From: Paracoccus tegillarcae
GTDB taxonomy: Bacteria; Pseudomonadota; Alphaproteobacteria; Rhodobacterales; Rhodobacteraceae
NCBI RefSeq assembly: GCF_002847305.1
Contig: NZ_CP025408.1
Span: 790,001-854,000, forward strand
Reading direction: 5' to 3'
DNA length: 64,000 bases
Made by a program: the position numbers and the translations under genes. Below, piece by piece: positions 8,478 through 16,686 of this stretch; position 1 is the stretch's first letter, and every line of letters begins with the position of its first letter. The notes beneath the pieces are model-generated. The model saw only the letters and a list, made by a program, of their open reading frames with translations. It was not told the origin of the DNA and searched no databases.

Positions 8478-9581
8478 CTACTCGCCGTAGCTTTCCAGAT
8501 CGACATTGGCCCAGATTTCCTGATCGCGCAGCGCGGCCAGTTCCTCGGGCGTGGTTTCTGCTGTCACCAGCCCGTCCCACTTTTCGATCAGCGCGACGTA
8601 GCGGTCGACCTTGGCCTGTGCATCGGTGACGCCCCGGCTTTCCAGAATTTCGCCCGCTTCGGCCAGCCGCTGCTCATTGAAGGCGTCGCGGTTGGCGATC
8701 ACTTCGTCATCGGGGATGATGAATTCGACCTCATCGCCGGCTTTGACCTCGGCGATCTGTTCATCAAAGCTGGCCATGCCCATCGCGCTGCCATATTGCG
8801 CAGCGCTGACAAAGGCCTTGCGATCAGCCGCATCCATCCGGTCCCACAACAGCTTGCTGGCGGTCATGCCGGCGGCGCTGTTGAACAGACCCTCATCCAC
8901 CACGGTCACATAATCGACCACGTCGCCCAGACGGTTGGCGATCACTTCGTGCGGCGAACTGAACGTGGCTTCGATCACGCCCTGGCTCAGGCCTTCGAAC
9001 AATTCGCTCGACGGCATCTGAACGGCAACGCCGCCGACATTCTCGATATAGGCCGCATAAAAGGGCGAGCCGCTGCGGATCTTGAGACCCTGCATGTCGG
9101 CAAGGCTCTTGACCGGCTTGGTCGACAACAACTGATAAAGCGGCGTTGTATCCGACCCCAGATAGACCTGCCCGTTGCGGCTGAATTCGGTCTGGCAGGG
9201 TTCGCAGGTGACGATGTATTCGGTCACCGCCGAGGCCACCGCGCCCGGCGTCTTGCCCAGCATCGACAGTTCCGACATCATCGCACTTTCAGGGTATTCG
9301 GCGATGAAATAAGGCAGCAACAGCACGCCCATATCGGTGACGCCATCGCGCAGCGCGGTCGACATTTCATTCGGGGCAACAAGACCCGAGGGCGTGTCCT
9401 GACCGTCCCAGCGGCCATCGGTCAGTTCAGTGAGACGTTTGAACATTTCCGGGTAAAAGACCTTGGCCTGGGCGTGGCTGGGGCCAAAGCCTGTCGTTGC
9501 GCGGATGGTTTCGGCCGAAGCCGTCACAGCCAGCATCGAGATCGAACATGCGAGTGCAGTCGCGGCAATACGCGTTTTCAT
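8478..9581 (-). CDS. dctP: TRAP transporter periplasmic binding protein (DctP type)
   Basis: A 367-residue binding protein with a clear signal peptide (MKTRIAATALACSISMLAV... cleaved near ASA). I use the ATG at 9581 because GGAGGAAAT lies directly upstream. The body has DctP-family features, including a central KIRSGSPF segment where the binding arginine is expected, and a following PSSELFEGLSQGVIEATFSS motif. It would capture an organic acid in the periplasm and deliver it to DctQM. Two cysteines in CEPC near residue 140 are less usual and could form a disulfide. First transporter gene after the marR-type regulator; the aromatic-acid substrate is inferred from the operon. Confidence 0.9.
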   Translation of the reverse strand: MKTRIAATALACSISMLAVTASAETIRATTGFGPSHAQAKVFYPEMFKRLTELTDGRWDGQDTPSGLVAPNEMSTALRDGVTDMGVLLLPYFIAEYPESAMMSELSMLGKTPGAVASAVTEYIVTCEPCQTEFSRNGQVYLGSDTTPLYQLLSTKPVKSLADMQGLKIRSGSPFYAAYIENVGGVAVQMPSSELFEGLSQGVIEATFSSPHEVIANRLGDVVDYVTVVDEGLFNSAAGMTASKLLWDRMDAADRKAFVSAAQYGSAMGMASFDEQIAEVKAGDEVEFIIPDDEVIANRDAFNEQRLAEAGEILESRGVTDAQAKVDRYVALIEKWDGLVTAETTPEELAALRDQEIWANVDLESYGE

Positions 9582-9638
9582 AGATTTCCTCCGTTGGTCA
9601 TTCACACCCGGCCCTCCTGCCGTGGCGTGTAGGGTTGT

Positions 9639-10115
9639 TCAGCCCGTCCGGTGCGCTTCCAGCTGTTTCAGAATGATCAGCAGACGGGCGCGGTCTGGTT
9701 CACTCAGCAGGCCAAAGATTGCATCTTCGGCCTCGCGCACGGCCTCAGCGACACGGTCGCGCAAATTGCGCCCGCGCAAGGTTGCCGTCAGGGCATAGCG
9801 CCGACGATCAGTTGGCACCTTCTTGCGTGTGATCAGGCCGCGCTGTTCCAGCTCGTCGATGATGACGACCAGATTAGAGCGTTCCATCTGCAATGCTTCG
9901 GCAAGTTCGGTTTGAACGATGCCGGGATTGTCGGTGATGATCGACAGGCAAGAAAAGCTGACCACGCGCAAACCATCGCGCGCCATGACGCGCTGCGCGA
10001 CCGGCTGTATCTGCATATAGGCGCGCTTCAGCCGGTATCCGATAAGGTTGCTGAGGACACTGTCGGTGACAGGCTCTGCCTTTCCGGCGCGGGGCGATTC
10101 GTCAGTCTGTGCCAT
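9639..10115 (-). CDS. MarR-family transcriptional regulator (CouR-like)
   Basis: A 158-residue winged-helix protein. The recognition region QTELAEALQMERSNLVVIID and the wing segment TRKKVPTDRRRYALT are plain MarR features. The start at 10115 has GGAGGAGG five bases upstream; upstream extension would run through the operator. In Rhodopseudomonas palustris a MarR protein, CouR, represses p-coumarate genes and is released by p-coumaroyl-CoA. The gene content here (TRAP, CoA ligase, crotonase) is the same kind, so CouR-like control is a reasonable inference. It sits first in the leftward operon, 57 bases before dctP, and faces the Rieske oxygenase gene across a shared 366-base control region. Confidence 0.85.
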   Translation of the reverse strand: MAQTDESPRAGKAEPVTDSVLSNLIGYRLKRAYMQIQPVAQRVMARDGLRVVSFSCLSIITDNPGIVQTELAEALQMERSNLVVIIDELEQRGLITRKKVPTDRRRYALTATLRGRNLRDRVAEAVREAEDAIFGLLSEPDRARLLIILKQLEAHRTG

Positions 10116-10145
10116 GATTCCTCCTCCTTCATTTAGGTATACCAT

Positions 10146-10172
10146 ATAATGATTATTATCAATAACTATTAT
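10146..10172. promoter_or_regulatory. 27-bp AT-rich palindrome, likely operator of the MarR regulator
   Basis: The sequence has the form ATAAT-NN-TTATT-NNN-AATAA-NN-ATTAT: 20 of 27 positions obey dyad symmetry. It begins 31 bases upstream of the marR-family start codon and about 310 bases upstream of the Rieske oxygenase start. It is strikingly AT-rich in a GC-rich region. MarR dimers usually bind palindromes of about this size overlapping their own promoter. The rest of 10116-10481 shows no convincing gene. Binding is inferred. Confidence 0.55.
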
Positions 10173-10481
10173 GATGAAGTCCGCGATGGCGACTTTGAGC
10201 TGACGCCGTCGCCGGAAATCAGCATGGGTCGCGAGCAGCGCAAGAGTGCGGCAGAACCGCCCGGCAGCACCCGCCGCCCGCATCCTGCAAAATTGACCGG
10301 AATGGCTAAGCCGCCGTCGCAAATCTGGCAGCCGGTGTCGCAATCTTCGACGCATTCCTGGCCTCGGCCTGCAAACTGGAACCCAAAGGGAGAGAATCGA
10401 TGTGCCGGTTCTTGGGCCTGGAAAGAGTGATCATTCAAAAATGGTCCAGCCGTCAGTTGGTGGGCCAGTCTGGAGACTTCG

Positions 10482-11723
10482 ATGCTTCGTGAAGCTGACG
10501 TGCTGTCCACCCTCATGCGCCGAAAGCCTGCGCACTCGCTTGCCCAGGACCTCTACTGCGACCCCGGCGTGTTTCAGGTCGACCTGGATCAGATCTGGTA
10601 TCGCGAGTGGCTGTTCACCCTGCCCGCCTGCGAGATTCCGAAGGCAGGGAACTATGTCGTCCACGAGGTCGGGGATTATTCCGTCGTCATCGTGCGCGGA
10701 ACGGATGGTCAGATCCGTGCCTTTCATAACTCTTGCCGCCATCGCGGATCAGTGCTGTGCAAAACCAAGAAAGGGTCGAACCCAAAGCTGGTCTGCCCCT
10801 ATCATCAGTGGACCTACGAGCTTGATGGCCGCCTGCTCTGGGCCCGCGACATGGGACCTGATTTTGATCCGTCTGCACATGGCCTGAAGGCGGTGCACTG
10901 CCGCAACCTGTCAGGCATGGTCTATATCTGCCTTGCCGACGATGCGCCTTCGATCGACGAATTGGCGGCAGAGACCGAGCGCTATCTTGCGAAACACGAT
11001 CTGGAAAATTCCAAGGTCGCGTTCGAGAGCACGATCATAGAACAGGGCAACTGGAAGCTGGTCTGGGAAAACAACCGCGAATGCTATCACTGCGCCGGCA
11101 ACCACCCGTCGCTGTGCCGCACCTTCCCCGAAGACCCGCGCGCCGTCGGCAATGATGACAGCGGAGAGTTGCTGGATATACAGAAAAACCATGCCGAGCG
11201 TTGCAACGCGGTGGGCGCATTGTCGGCCTATAAAATCGCCGCCGATGGTGAATGGCGTTTCGTGCGCGCGCCGCTGCTGGATACGGCGGAAAGCTACACC
11301 CTGGACGGCAAGGTCGCGGTGACCAAGCCAAACTCGTCCTTTCCGTTCAAGGATGCCGGTGCGCTGCTGAAATTCCGCTATCCCGGGACGTGGAACCACT
11401 TCCTGTCGGATCACATCATCCTGTTCCGCGTCACGCCGATCGGTTCGATGGAGACCGAAGTCTGCACCAAATGGCTGGTCCACAAGGACGCAGTCGAGGG
11501 GCAGGATTACGATCTGAAACGCCTGACCGAGGTCTGGATCGCCACCAATGCCGAGGATCGCGAAGTGGTCGAGAACAACCAGCGCGGCATCCGGTCGCCG
11601 GCCTATGAGCCCGGCCCCTATTCCCCAACCCACGAAGGCGGCAACATTCAGTTCGTCGATTGGTATGCGGCTGCCATGATCCGCGCAATTACGCGCAGCG
11701 CGTCCAGATTCGCGGCGGAGTGA
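10482..11723 (+). CDS. Rieske non-haem iron oxygenase, GbcA/stachydrine-demethylase-like
   Basis: A 413-residue oxygenase subunit. The Rieske [2Fe-2S] motif is CRHRG (about residue 86) and CPYHQW (about residue 105). The mononuclear iron site is visible in ENNRECYHCAGNHPSL (His residues near 200-205), with the bridging Asp/Glu region just before. Overall it is close to the group that demethylates quaternary ammonium compounds (GbcA for glycine betaine, Stc2 for stachydrine), not to ring-hydroxylating dioxygenases with a beta subunit, and no beta subunit gene is present. GGAG precedes the ATG. The partner reductase follows after 4 bases. It would oxidise an N-methyl group to release formaldehyde; the exact amine is uncertain. 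Confidence 0.82.
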   Translation: MLREADVLSTLMRRKPAHSLAQDLYCDPGVFQVDLDQIWYREWLFTLPACEIPKAGNYVVHEVGDYSVVIVRGTDGQIRAFHNSCRHRGSVLCKTKKGSNPKLVCPYHQWTYELDGRLLWARDMGPDFDPSAHGLKAVHCRNLSGMVYICLADDAPSIDELAAETERYLAKHDLENSKVAFESTIIEQGNWKLVWENNRECYHCAGNHPSLCRTFPEDPRAVGNDDSGELLDIQKNHAERCNAVGALSAYKIAADGEWRFVRAPLLDTAESYTLDGKVAVTKPNSSFPFKDAGALLKFRYPGTWNHFLSDHIILFRVTPIGSMETEVCTKWLVHKDAVEGQDYDLKRLTEVWIATNAEDREVVENNQRGIRSPAYEPGPYSPTHEGGNIQFVDWYAAAMIRAITRSASRFAAE

Positions 11724-11727
11724 CGTC

Positions 11728-12813
11728 ATGGCAGTGCAACCTGATCTCATGGCCTCGTCAGACGTTGCGATCTGGACGGATGCCGAGCCGCTGACCTGCT
11801 GTGCGGTCGTCCCCGAGGCACCGAACACCGTCACCGTCAGCTTTGTGACGGCGTCAGGCGCTCAGTTTCGCTATGAGCCGGGACAGTTCCTGACCTTGGA
11901 GCTGCCGGTGCCCGGCGGAACGGTCTGGAAAACCTACACGATCTCGTCGTCGCCCTCGCGGCCGATGACCATTTCGGTCACCGTCAAGGCACAAGCCGGC
12001 AGCGTCGGCACGCGGTGGATGCTGGATCATCTGACGCCCGGCATGCAGATCAAGGCCATCGGTCCGGCGGGGATCTTTTCGATGCCCCGCAACGAACGAA
12101 AAAAGTATCTGTTCATCTCGGCGGGCTCGGGCATCACGCCCTTGCTGGCGATGACCACATATCTTTACGACCGGGGCACTGACGTCGACGTGGCATTCGT
12201 TCACTGCGCGCAGCGACCGCAGGACATTATCGCGCGGCAGCGGCTGGAACAGATGGCGTCGCGCGTGCCGTCGATCCGGCTGTTCTTCATTGTCGAACAG
12301 GACGACCCTTACCGTGTCTGGACGGGGCTGCGCGGGCGCCTCAATCAGCTGATGATCGGCCTGATCGCAGGCGACTATCTGGAGCGTGACGTCTACTGCT
12401 GCGGGCCCGAACCATTCATGAACGCTGTGCGCGAAATGCTGATCGCGCTTGGCTACGACATGGATCACTACCACCAGGAAAGCTTTGCCGCACCGGTCAA
12501 AAAGGAAGACCAGCTTCCAGAGCATGATGATGTCGTCCTCGACGAAAGGGCGGCAGCGAGCGTTGCTTTTGCACGATCCGATGTTACCGCCGAGTGCAAT
12601 GAAACTGACACGGTGCTGGCCGTCGCGCGCGGCGCGGGCATCGTCATTCCGTCAGGCTGCACATTCGGCGTTTGCGGCACCTGCAAGGTCAAAAAGACCG
12701 CCGGCGACGTCCACATGGTGCATAACGGCGGCATATCCGAAGACGACATCGCAGCAGGGTTCATTCTGGCATGCTGCTCCAGTCCAATCGGCGCGGTAGA
12801 GATTGACGTCTGA
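11728..12813 (+). CDS. FAD/NAD(P)H and 2Fe-2S reductase partner of the Rieske oxygenase (GbcB-like)
   Basis: A 361-residue electron-transfer protein with three domains. The FAD-binding barrel (about residues 15-115) has YEPGQFLTLELP and KTYTISSSPSR. The NAD-binding domain (about 120-240) has SAGSGITPLLAM and a late YCCGPEPFM. The C-terminal plant-type ferredoxin (about 275-361) has SGCTFGVCGTCK and a final ACCSSP, giving the four cluster cysteines. This order is that of GbcB-type reductases, passing electrons from NAD(P)H to the Rieske centre. It starts 4 bases after the oxygenase stop, so the two form an operon. Confidence 0.87.
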   Translation: MAVQPDLMASSDVAIWTDAEPLTCCAVVPEAPNTVTVSFVTASGAQFRYEPGQFLTLELPVPGGTVWKTYTISSSPSRPMTISVTVKAQAGSVGTRWMLDHLTPGMQIKAIGPAGIFSMPRNERKKYLFISAGSGITPLLAMTTYLYDRGTDVDVAFVHCAQRPQDIIARQRLEQMASRVPSIRLFFIVEQDDPYRVWTGLRGRLNQLMIGLIAGDYLERDVYCCGPEPFMNAVREMLIALGYDMDHYHQESFAAPVKKEDQLPEHDDVVLDERAAASVAFARSDVTAECNETDTVLAVARGAGIVIPSGCTFGVCGTCKVKKTAGDVHMVHNGGISEDDIAAGFILACCSSPIGAVEIDV

Positions 12814-13076
12814 GTAGATAAAGGTCCGGTTCCAAGAAGGCTGGCTGCAGTATTGCGTCTTCTCCGCCCCGTTCCAAGGCGCGAGGACAGGTGCAACGGC
12901 AACACCTTTTTCGAACAATCAGCGATACCTGAAATACGAACACACCTATCTGCACGCGCGGAACCACAGATCACAGGCCAAGCTTGGCATCAGAACCTTG
13001 ATTGAGCTCTGAAATCACAGGCAACCGTACCCAAGCATCCAAGGCCTGGCGCCAGGCAATACGCAACAACTTCAGA

Positions 13077-13105
13077 AAAGGCCGCGCGGCTGGCGCGCGG
13101 CCTTT
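13077..13105 (-). terminator. Hairpin terminator after the acyltransferase fusion gene
   Basis: An 11-bp perfect inverted repeat (AAAGGCCGCGC / GCGCGGCCTTT) with a 7-base loop. It begins 9 bases beyond the stop of the leftward 807-residue gene. The arms end in three A/T pairs with only a short T run, so it is a moderate intrinsic terminator. It may also serve rightward transcripts leaving the reductase gene, since the gap 12814-13076 holds no gene. Confidence 0.65.
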
Positions 13106-13114
13106 CCGGATAGG

Positions 13115-15538
13115 TTAGCGCGACGTTCGTATGGCCGGCATCTTGCTGATGGTCCTTGCGAAAATCCGCGAAGCCGAAGCATAGACGTGGGCAAGGATAA
13201 CGCCGGTGATGATCGCCGCAATCAACGCCACCCAGGGCATTTCATGGCCAAAGATCTTGTTCACGAGGGATATCATCACTTCGTGGGTCAGATAGATGAA
13301 CAGGGAACCGGCGGCGATTTCAGCGACCAGCACCTTGACCGGCGCGGGCACCGAGAATGCCTGAACGAAGAGGACGATGGCACAGCCACCCGCCACATAT
13401 GCCGCAGCAGAGGTCGCGCCGAATTTCAGCAACACCGCCACCATAGCGATGATCAACGCAACCAGCTTTTCCTTCGGCTCTTTGGCGACGGCCAGAACCA
13501 TGCCCAAAACAAAGGGCCAGGCATAATTCCACGGCGTCCGATGATAGTTGTAATCGCCATTCCAGAAATATTCGATCGCCTGAGCAAGCACGGTGACAGC
13601 AACAAGCAGGACAACCGCGCTGAGCATCGGTCGAGCCTTGAATGCATTCTGCACTCTGGTGAAGGAAAAGAAGATGGCCGCAAGCACCAGCAATTGCAGG
13701 TAGAATTCGGTGAAATACAGCAAGAAGCCTTTTAGCTCGTGCGGATCAAGATAGTTGGAGACCAGCAGCAGGGGTAAGAGCTCGAAGCGGTGGGTTGCAA
13801 CCTGCAGAAAGGCCACCATCAGGATTGCGGGCACCGCCACGTATTTGATCGTACCCCACAGCGTTTTTACGCTGCCGGTGCGGATAATCTCGGGCAATTG
13901 GAAGCGGGCGAGCGAATAGCCGGCCAACAGAACCAGAAAATAAGCCGCGCCCCAGTTTGTGCTGTAAATGAACGCATTGGTGTGCAGCGCGACGATGCAG
14001 ATCATGAAGAATGCGCGCGTCGCAGTTGCCGTTTCCAGTCGTCGCCAACTGCTCTGTTTGCCCGTGCCGATGGTTTGCTGCAGCTGGACCGCGCTTAGCC
14101 GTTCCCAACCGTCGGGCAGATGCCCAAAACGTTGTTCGTAAGCCAGCGAAAACTGGATGTAATGCAGCGAGTCGCCGCCCAGGGATTCGAATGAATCGTC
14201 AGGCTCGACCTTTTCACCGGGAAATTCGTGCCGGAACAGGGACAGGACGTCGCTGACGTCACCGGCAGGCTCGTCGTTCTTGTCAGACTGCACCGGCTGC
14301 TGCGAGGCGAATTGCTGCGCCAAAACGTTGCGTTGCACTTTGCCGCTGCCGGTGACGGGCATGGTATCGACCGACATGACGTGCAGCGCGCTGCCGGCCA
14401 CGACGCCCATATCCTGCAAGGCAGCGACGGCAAGCGTCTTGACCCGCGCGATCGCGTCGGTGCCGGCTTGAACCGCCACCAGAACACCATCGCCGCGCTG
14501 TGCGTCGGGAACCTTTGCGACCGCGAGGTGCATGCCGGGTTCCAGTTCCGCGCGAATGCGCTGCTCCAGCTGATCCGGGGCTACCTTGATGCCGCCGCAA
14601 TTGATTACGTCATCGGCACGACCATCAAAGAAAAGGTGGCCGTCCTGCATATGACCAAGGTCGCTGGTGTGCAGCCAACCATCGGCGTCCAGCAAGTCAT
14701 GCAGCCCGTCGGCATCAACACGCGATTTCGCAACATGGGGCCCGCGAATGCGGATACGCTTGTCGTCGCCCAGCTGAATTTCGGTCTTTCCGACCGGCTG
14801 GCCAACGGATTGCAACAGATCCTCGGACACGCCCGAGACTTCCAGAAAGGTACTGCGCGACGCCTCGGTCAGGCCGTAATGCTGCACAATCAGCGCATTG
14901 GGGAACATCTGCCGGATGCGCAGCTTTTCGTCGGCGGTCATCGCCTGCGAGCCGATTTCCATCCAGCGAAGTTTCTTGCCTGCATCGCCGATGATACCCG
15001 GGGCATCCAGCAGGATACGCAGCAGTGTCGGCACGGCGGACAGCGCGTTGACCTGGCCTGCCGTCAGCATCCGCGCAAGTTCAAGCGGGTCGAAACCGCG
15101 CGGCGGCAGATAGGCGTGACCACCGACGGCGCTGATGGCCCGGTAACGGCCCATGCCAAAGCTGAAGGTCGCCGGCACGCCCACATATTCGCGGATATCG
15201 GCGGTCATCTGCATCTGGTCGATGATCCGTTCGGACGCATCGGCCATATTCGCATAAGTCAGCAAAATGCCCTTGGGCTTGCCCTCGGTCCCCGACGTAT
15301 AGCTGACCTGCGCGGGCAGATCGTCATGGATCAATGGGTGTTTTGCCGTGAACCAGCCGGTCTTGTCGCCCGGATCGATGCAGCGGTCGACTGTGATACC
15401 CGACAGATTTCCAGCCTGCGCCTCATCGGCCACCATCACCAGGGGCCTGCGCGCCGCGTTAAGAGAAAAAACCTGCTCGATGAACCCGATAGAGTTCTTG
15501 CGGATCAGCGCGGTCGCTTCAAGTTTCTGAATGCTCAT
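13115..15538 (-). CDS. Adenylation domain - acyl carrier - membrane acyltransferase-3 fusion protein
   Basis: An 807-residue protein with three parts. Residues 1 to about 420 are an ANL adenylation domain: YTSGTEGKPKG near residue 80, HYGLTEAS, HTSDLGHM and the A10 lysine in TGSGKVQRN near 400. The usual first 80 or so residues of ANL enzymes are short or missing. Residues about 430-490 form a carrier domain with LGGDSLHYIQF, Ser near 457 taking phosphopantetheine. Residues about 504-807 are an acyltransferase-3 membrane domain with about 10 helices and the conserved Arg (about 508) and His (about 519, IVALHT). The logic is self-loading: activate an acid, hold it on the carrier, pass it across or at the membrane to an acceptor. 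Substrate and acceptor are unknown. No operon partner is adjacent. Confidence 0.85.
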   Translation of the reverse strand: MSIQKLEATALIRKNSIGFIEQVFSLNAARRPLVMVADEAQAGNLSGITVDRCIDPGDKTGWFTAKHPLIHDDLPAQVSYTSGTEGKPKGILLTYANMADASERIIDQMQMTADIREYVGVPATFSFGMGRYRAISAVGGHAYLPPRGFDPLELARMLTAGQVNALSAVPTLLRILLDAPGIIGDAGKKLRWMEIGSQAMTADEKLRIRQMFPNALIVQHYGLTEASRSTFLEVSGVSEDLLQSVGQPVGKTEIQLGDDKRIRIRGPHVAKSRVDADGLHDLLDADGWLHTSDLGHMQDGHLFFDGRADDVINCGGIKVAPDQLEQRIRAELEPGMHLAVAKVPDAQRGDGVLVAVQAGTDAIARVKTLAVAALQDMGVVAGSALHVMSVDTMPVTGSGKVQRNVLAQQFASQQPVQSDKNDEPAGDVSDVLSLFRHEFPGEKVEPDDSFESLGGDSLHYIQFSLAYEQRFGHLPDGWERLSAVQLQQTIGTGKQSSWRRLETATATRAFFMICIVALHTNAFIYSTNWGAAYFLVLLAGYSLARFQLPEIIRTGSVKTLWGTIKYVAVPAILMVAFLQVATHRFELLPLLLVSNYLDPHELKGFLLYFTEFYLQLLVLAAIFFSFTRVQNAFKARPMLSAVVLLVAVTVLAQAIEYFWNGDYNYHRTPWNYAWPFVLGMVLAVAKEPKEKLVALIIAMVAVLLKFGATSAAAYVAGGCAIVLFVQAFSVPAPVKVLVAEIAAGSLFIYLTHEVMISLVNKIFGHEMPWVALIAAIITGVILAHVYASASRIFARTISKMPAIRTSR

Positions 15539-16055
15539 CTGTCCTTACATCGTCCTTCACTGGTGCAACACGGTTCCTGGCTTACATACGCTTGTCGTGA
15601 CCGATCGGGACGGCTGAACGGTTCAGTTGAGGGACGACCCCGGCAATACGACAGAATTTGACGCTATGCTCTTACACAGTCTTTTTTGCAAGAATAACGC
15701 CGCGCAAGTTTTATGCGTCTTTATGCGGATTTTTAGGGAGCCACGAGAACTGCGTCAAGATTTCATTGATTTTTAAGGAAAATTATTAGCCTGATCTGAG
15801 GCGAGTACGCGCGCCCATCGACCTCAATGCTGAAACACCACAGCCAAAACTTTATTGATTCGAACTATAATCCAGTTTTTCCCGCAAAATGGCAAAGGAA
15901 TCCGACCCAACCTAGCGCGGGTTTTGTCCATCGGTCAGCGGCCATGCGGTGGCCTTCACCGATATCGCCTTGCCGGCTAAAATCGGGCCATGCAAATAGT
16001 GGATCATCTCCCGTTCCGGGGTGATGCCTCAAGACACGTGGACCGGTGGCTACCT
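15539..16055. other. Intergenic region, no gene recognised
   Basis: About 500 bases between the acyltransferase fusion gene and a decayed oxidoreductase. The part 15660-15870 is clearly more AT-rich than its surroundings (runs of T and A, several TTTAT and TTATG words) and probably holds the promoter of the leftward fusion gene. Short reading frames here show no recognisable protein or RNA. It may be the scar of lost sequence, since the neighbouring gene is a fragment. Confidence 0.4.
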
Positions 16056-16511
16056 TCAATATCGCCGACAACTGACGTTCAGGCTGCTGTCGGTTTCTGC
16101 AAATCGTTCAAATCCAGGCCAAAGCTGGCCCTGTATCCAACGGGCAGCCTTTTCGGCGATCATCAATGTAGGCGAGTTGGTATTGCCGCTTACGATATCT
16201 GGCATGATGCTGGCATCCACGACCCGCAGTCCCTTGACCCCGCGCAGCCTCAGACGTGTGACGAAACCAGCGTATGGGTCGTCGTCTAACCCCAACTCGG
16301 CGGTTCCGACCGGGTGAAAGATGTTGTTGGCAATGTCGGCGGCCAGTTTCGCAAGTTCTTCGTCGGTTTGGAACTGGACACCGGGCTTCCATTCCTGTGG
16401 CTTATATTTCTTCATGGCGGTCTGGGCCATGATGTCGCGGACCTGCCGCAGGCTGTCCGCTGCCGGCAGGCGACCGCCCAGAAGAAACCAATTTCGAACG
16501 CACCGCCGCAT
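16056..16511 (-). pseudogene. GMC-family oxidoreductase, C-terminal remnant
   Basis: The reading frame encodes the C-terminal domain of a glucose-methanol-choline oxidoreductase (choline dehydrogenase relatives): NNIFHPVGTAELG with the active-site His, a segment GVKGLRVVDASIMPDIVSGN with the flavin-binding turn, and NTNSPTLMIAEKAA. Only about 140 residues of an expected 530-550 remain. The FAD-binding N-terminus is absent upstream, where the LysR gene lies. It is therefore a dead fragment. The original enzyme would have oxidised an alcohol such as choline. Confidence 0.75.
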
Positions 16512-16686
16512 GCTGAGGGAAACACTGTCGTGAGGATGACGTAAGCGCCTGCGCCGGCGATATCACCATCTGTATCATCAGAAACCTTCGCTGCTCATAG
16601 GTCGTCGCCACGGGTCAGACCCAAAAAACAGAGCGGGCAGCATCAAAATTGATTGCCGGAATTCTGGTATTCGTGTTCATGCCAAC

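Noticed and set aside
8136..9632. 498-codon plus-strand open frame over the TRAP binding protein gene
   Set aside because: Antisense shadow of dctP and dctQ; no motif or start site.
10402..10887. 161-codon frame overlapping the Rieske oxygenase start
   Set aside because: Out of frame with the oxygenase; the longer frame carries the Rieske and iron motifs.
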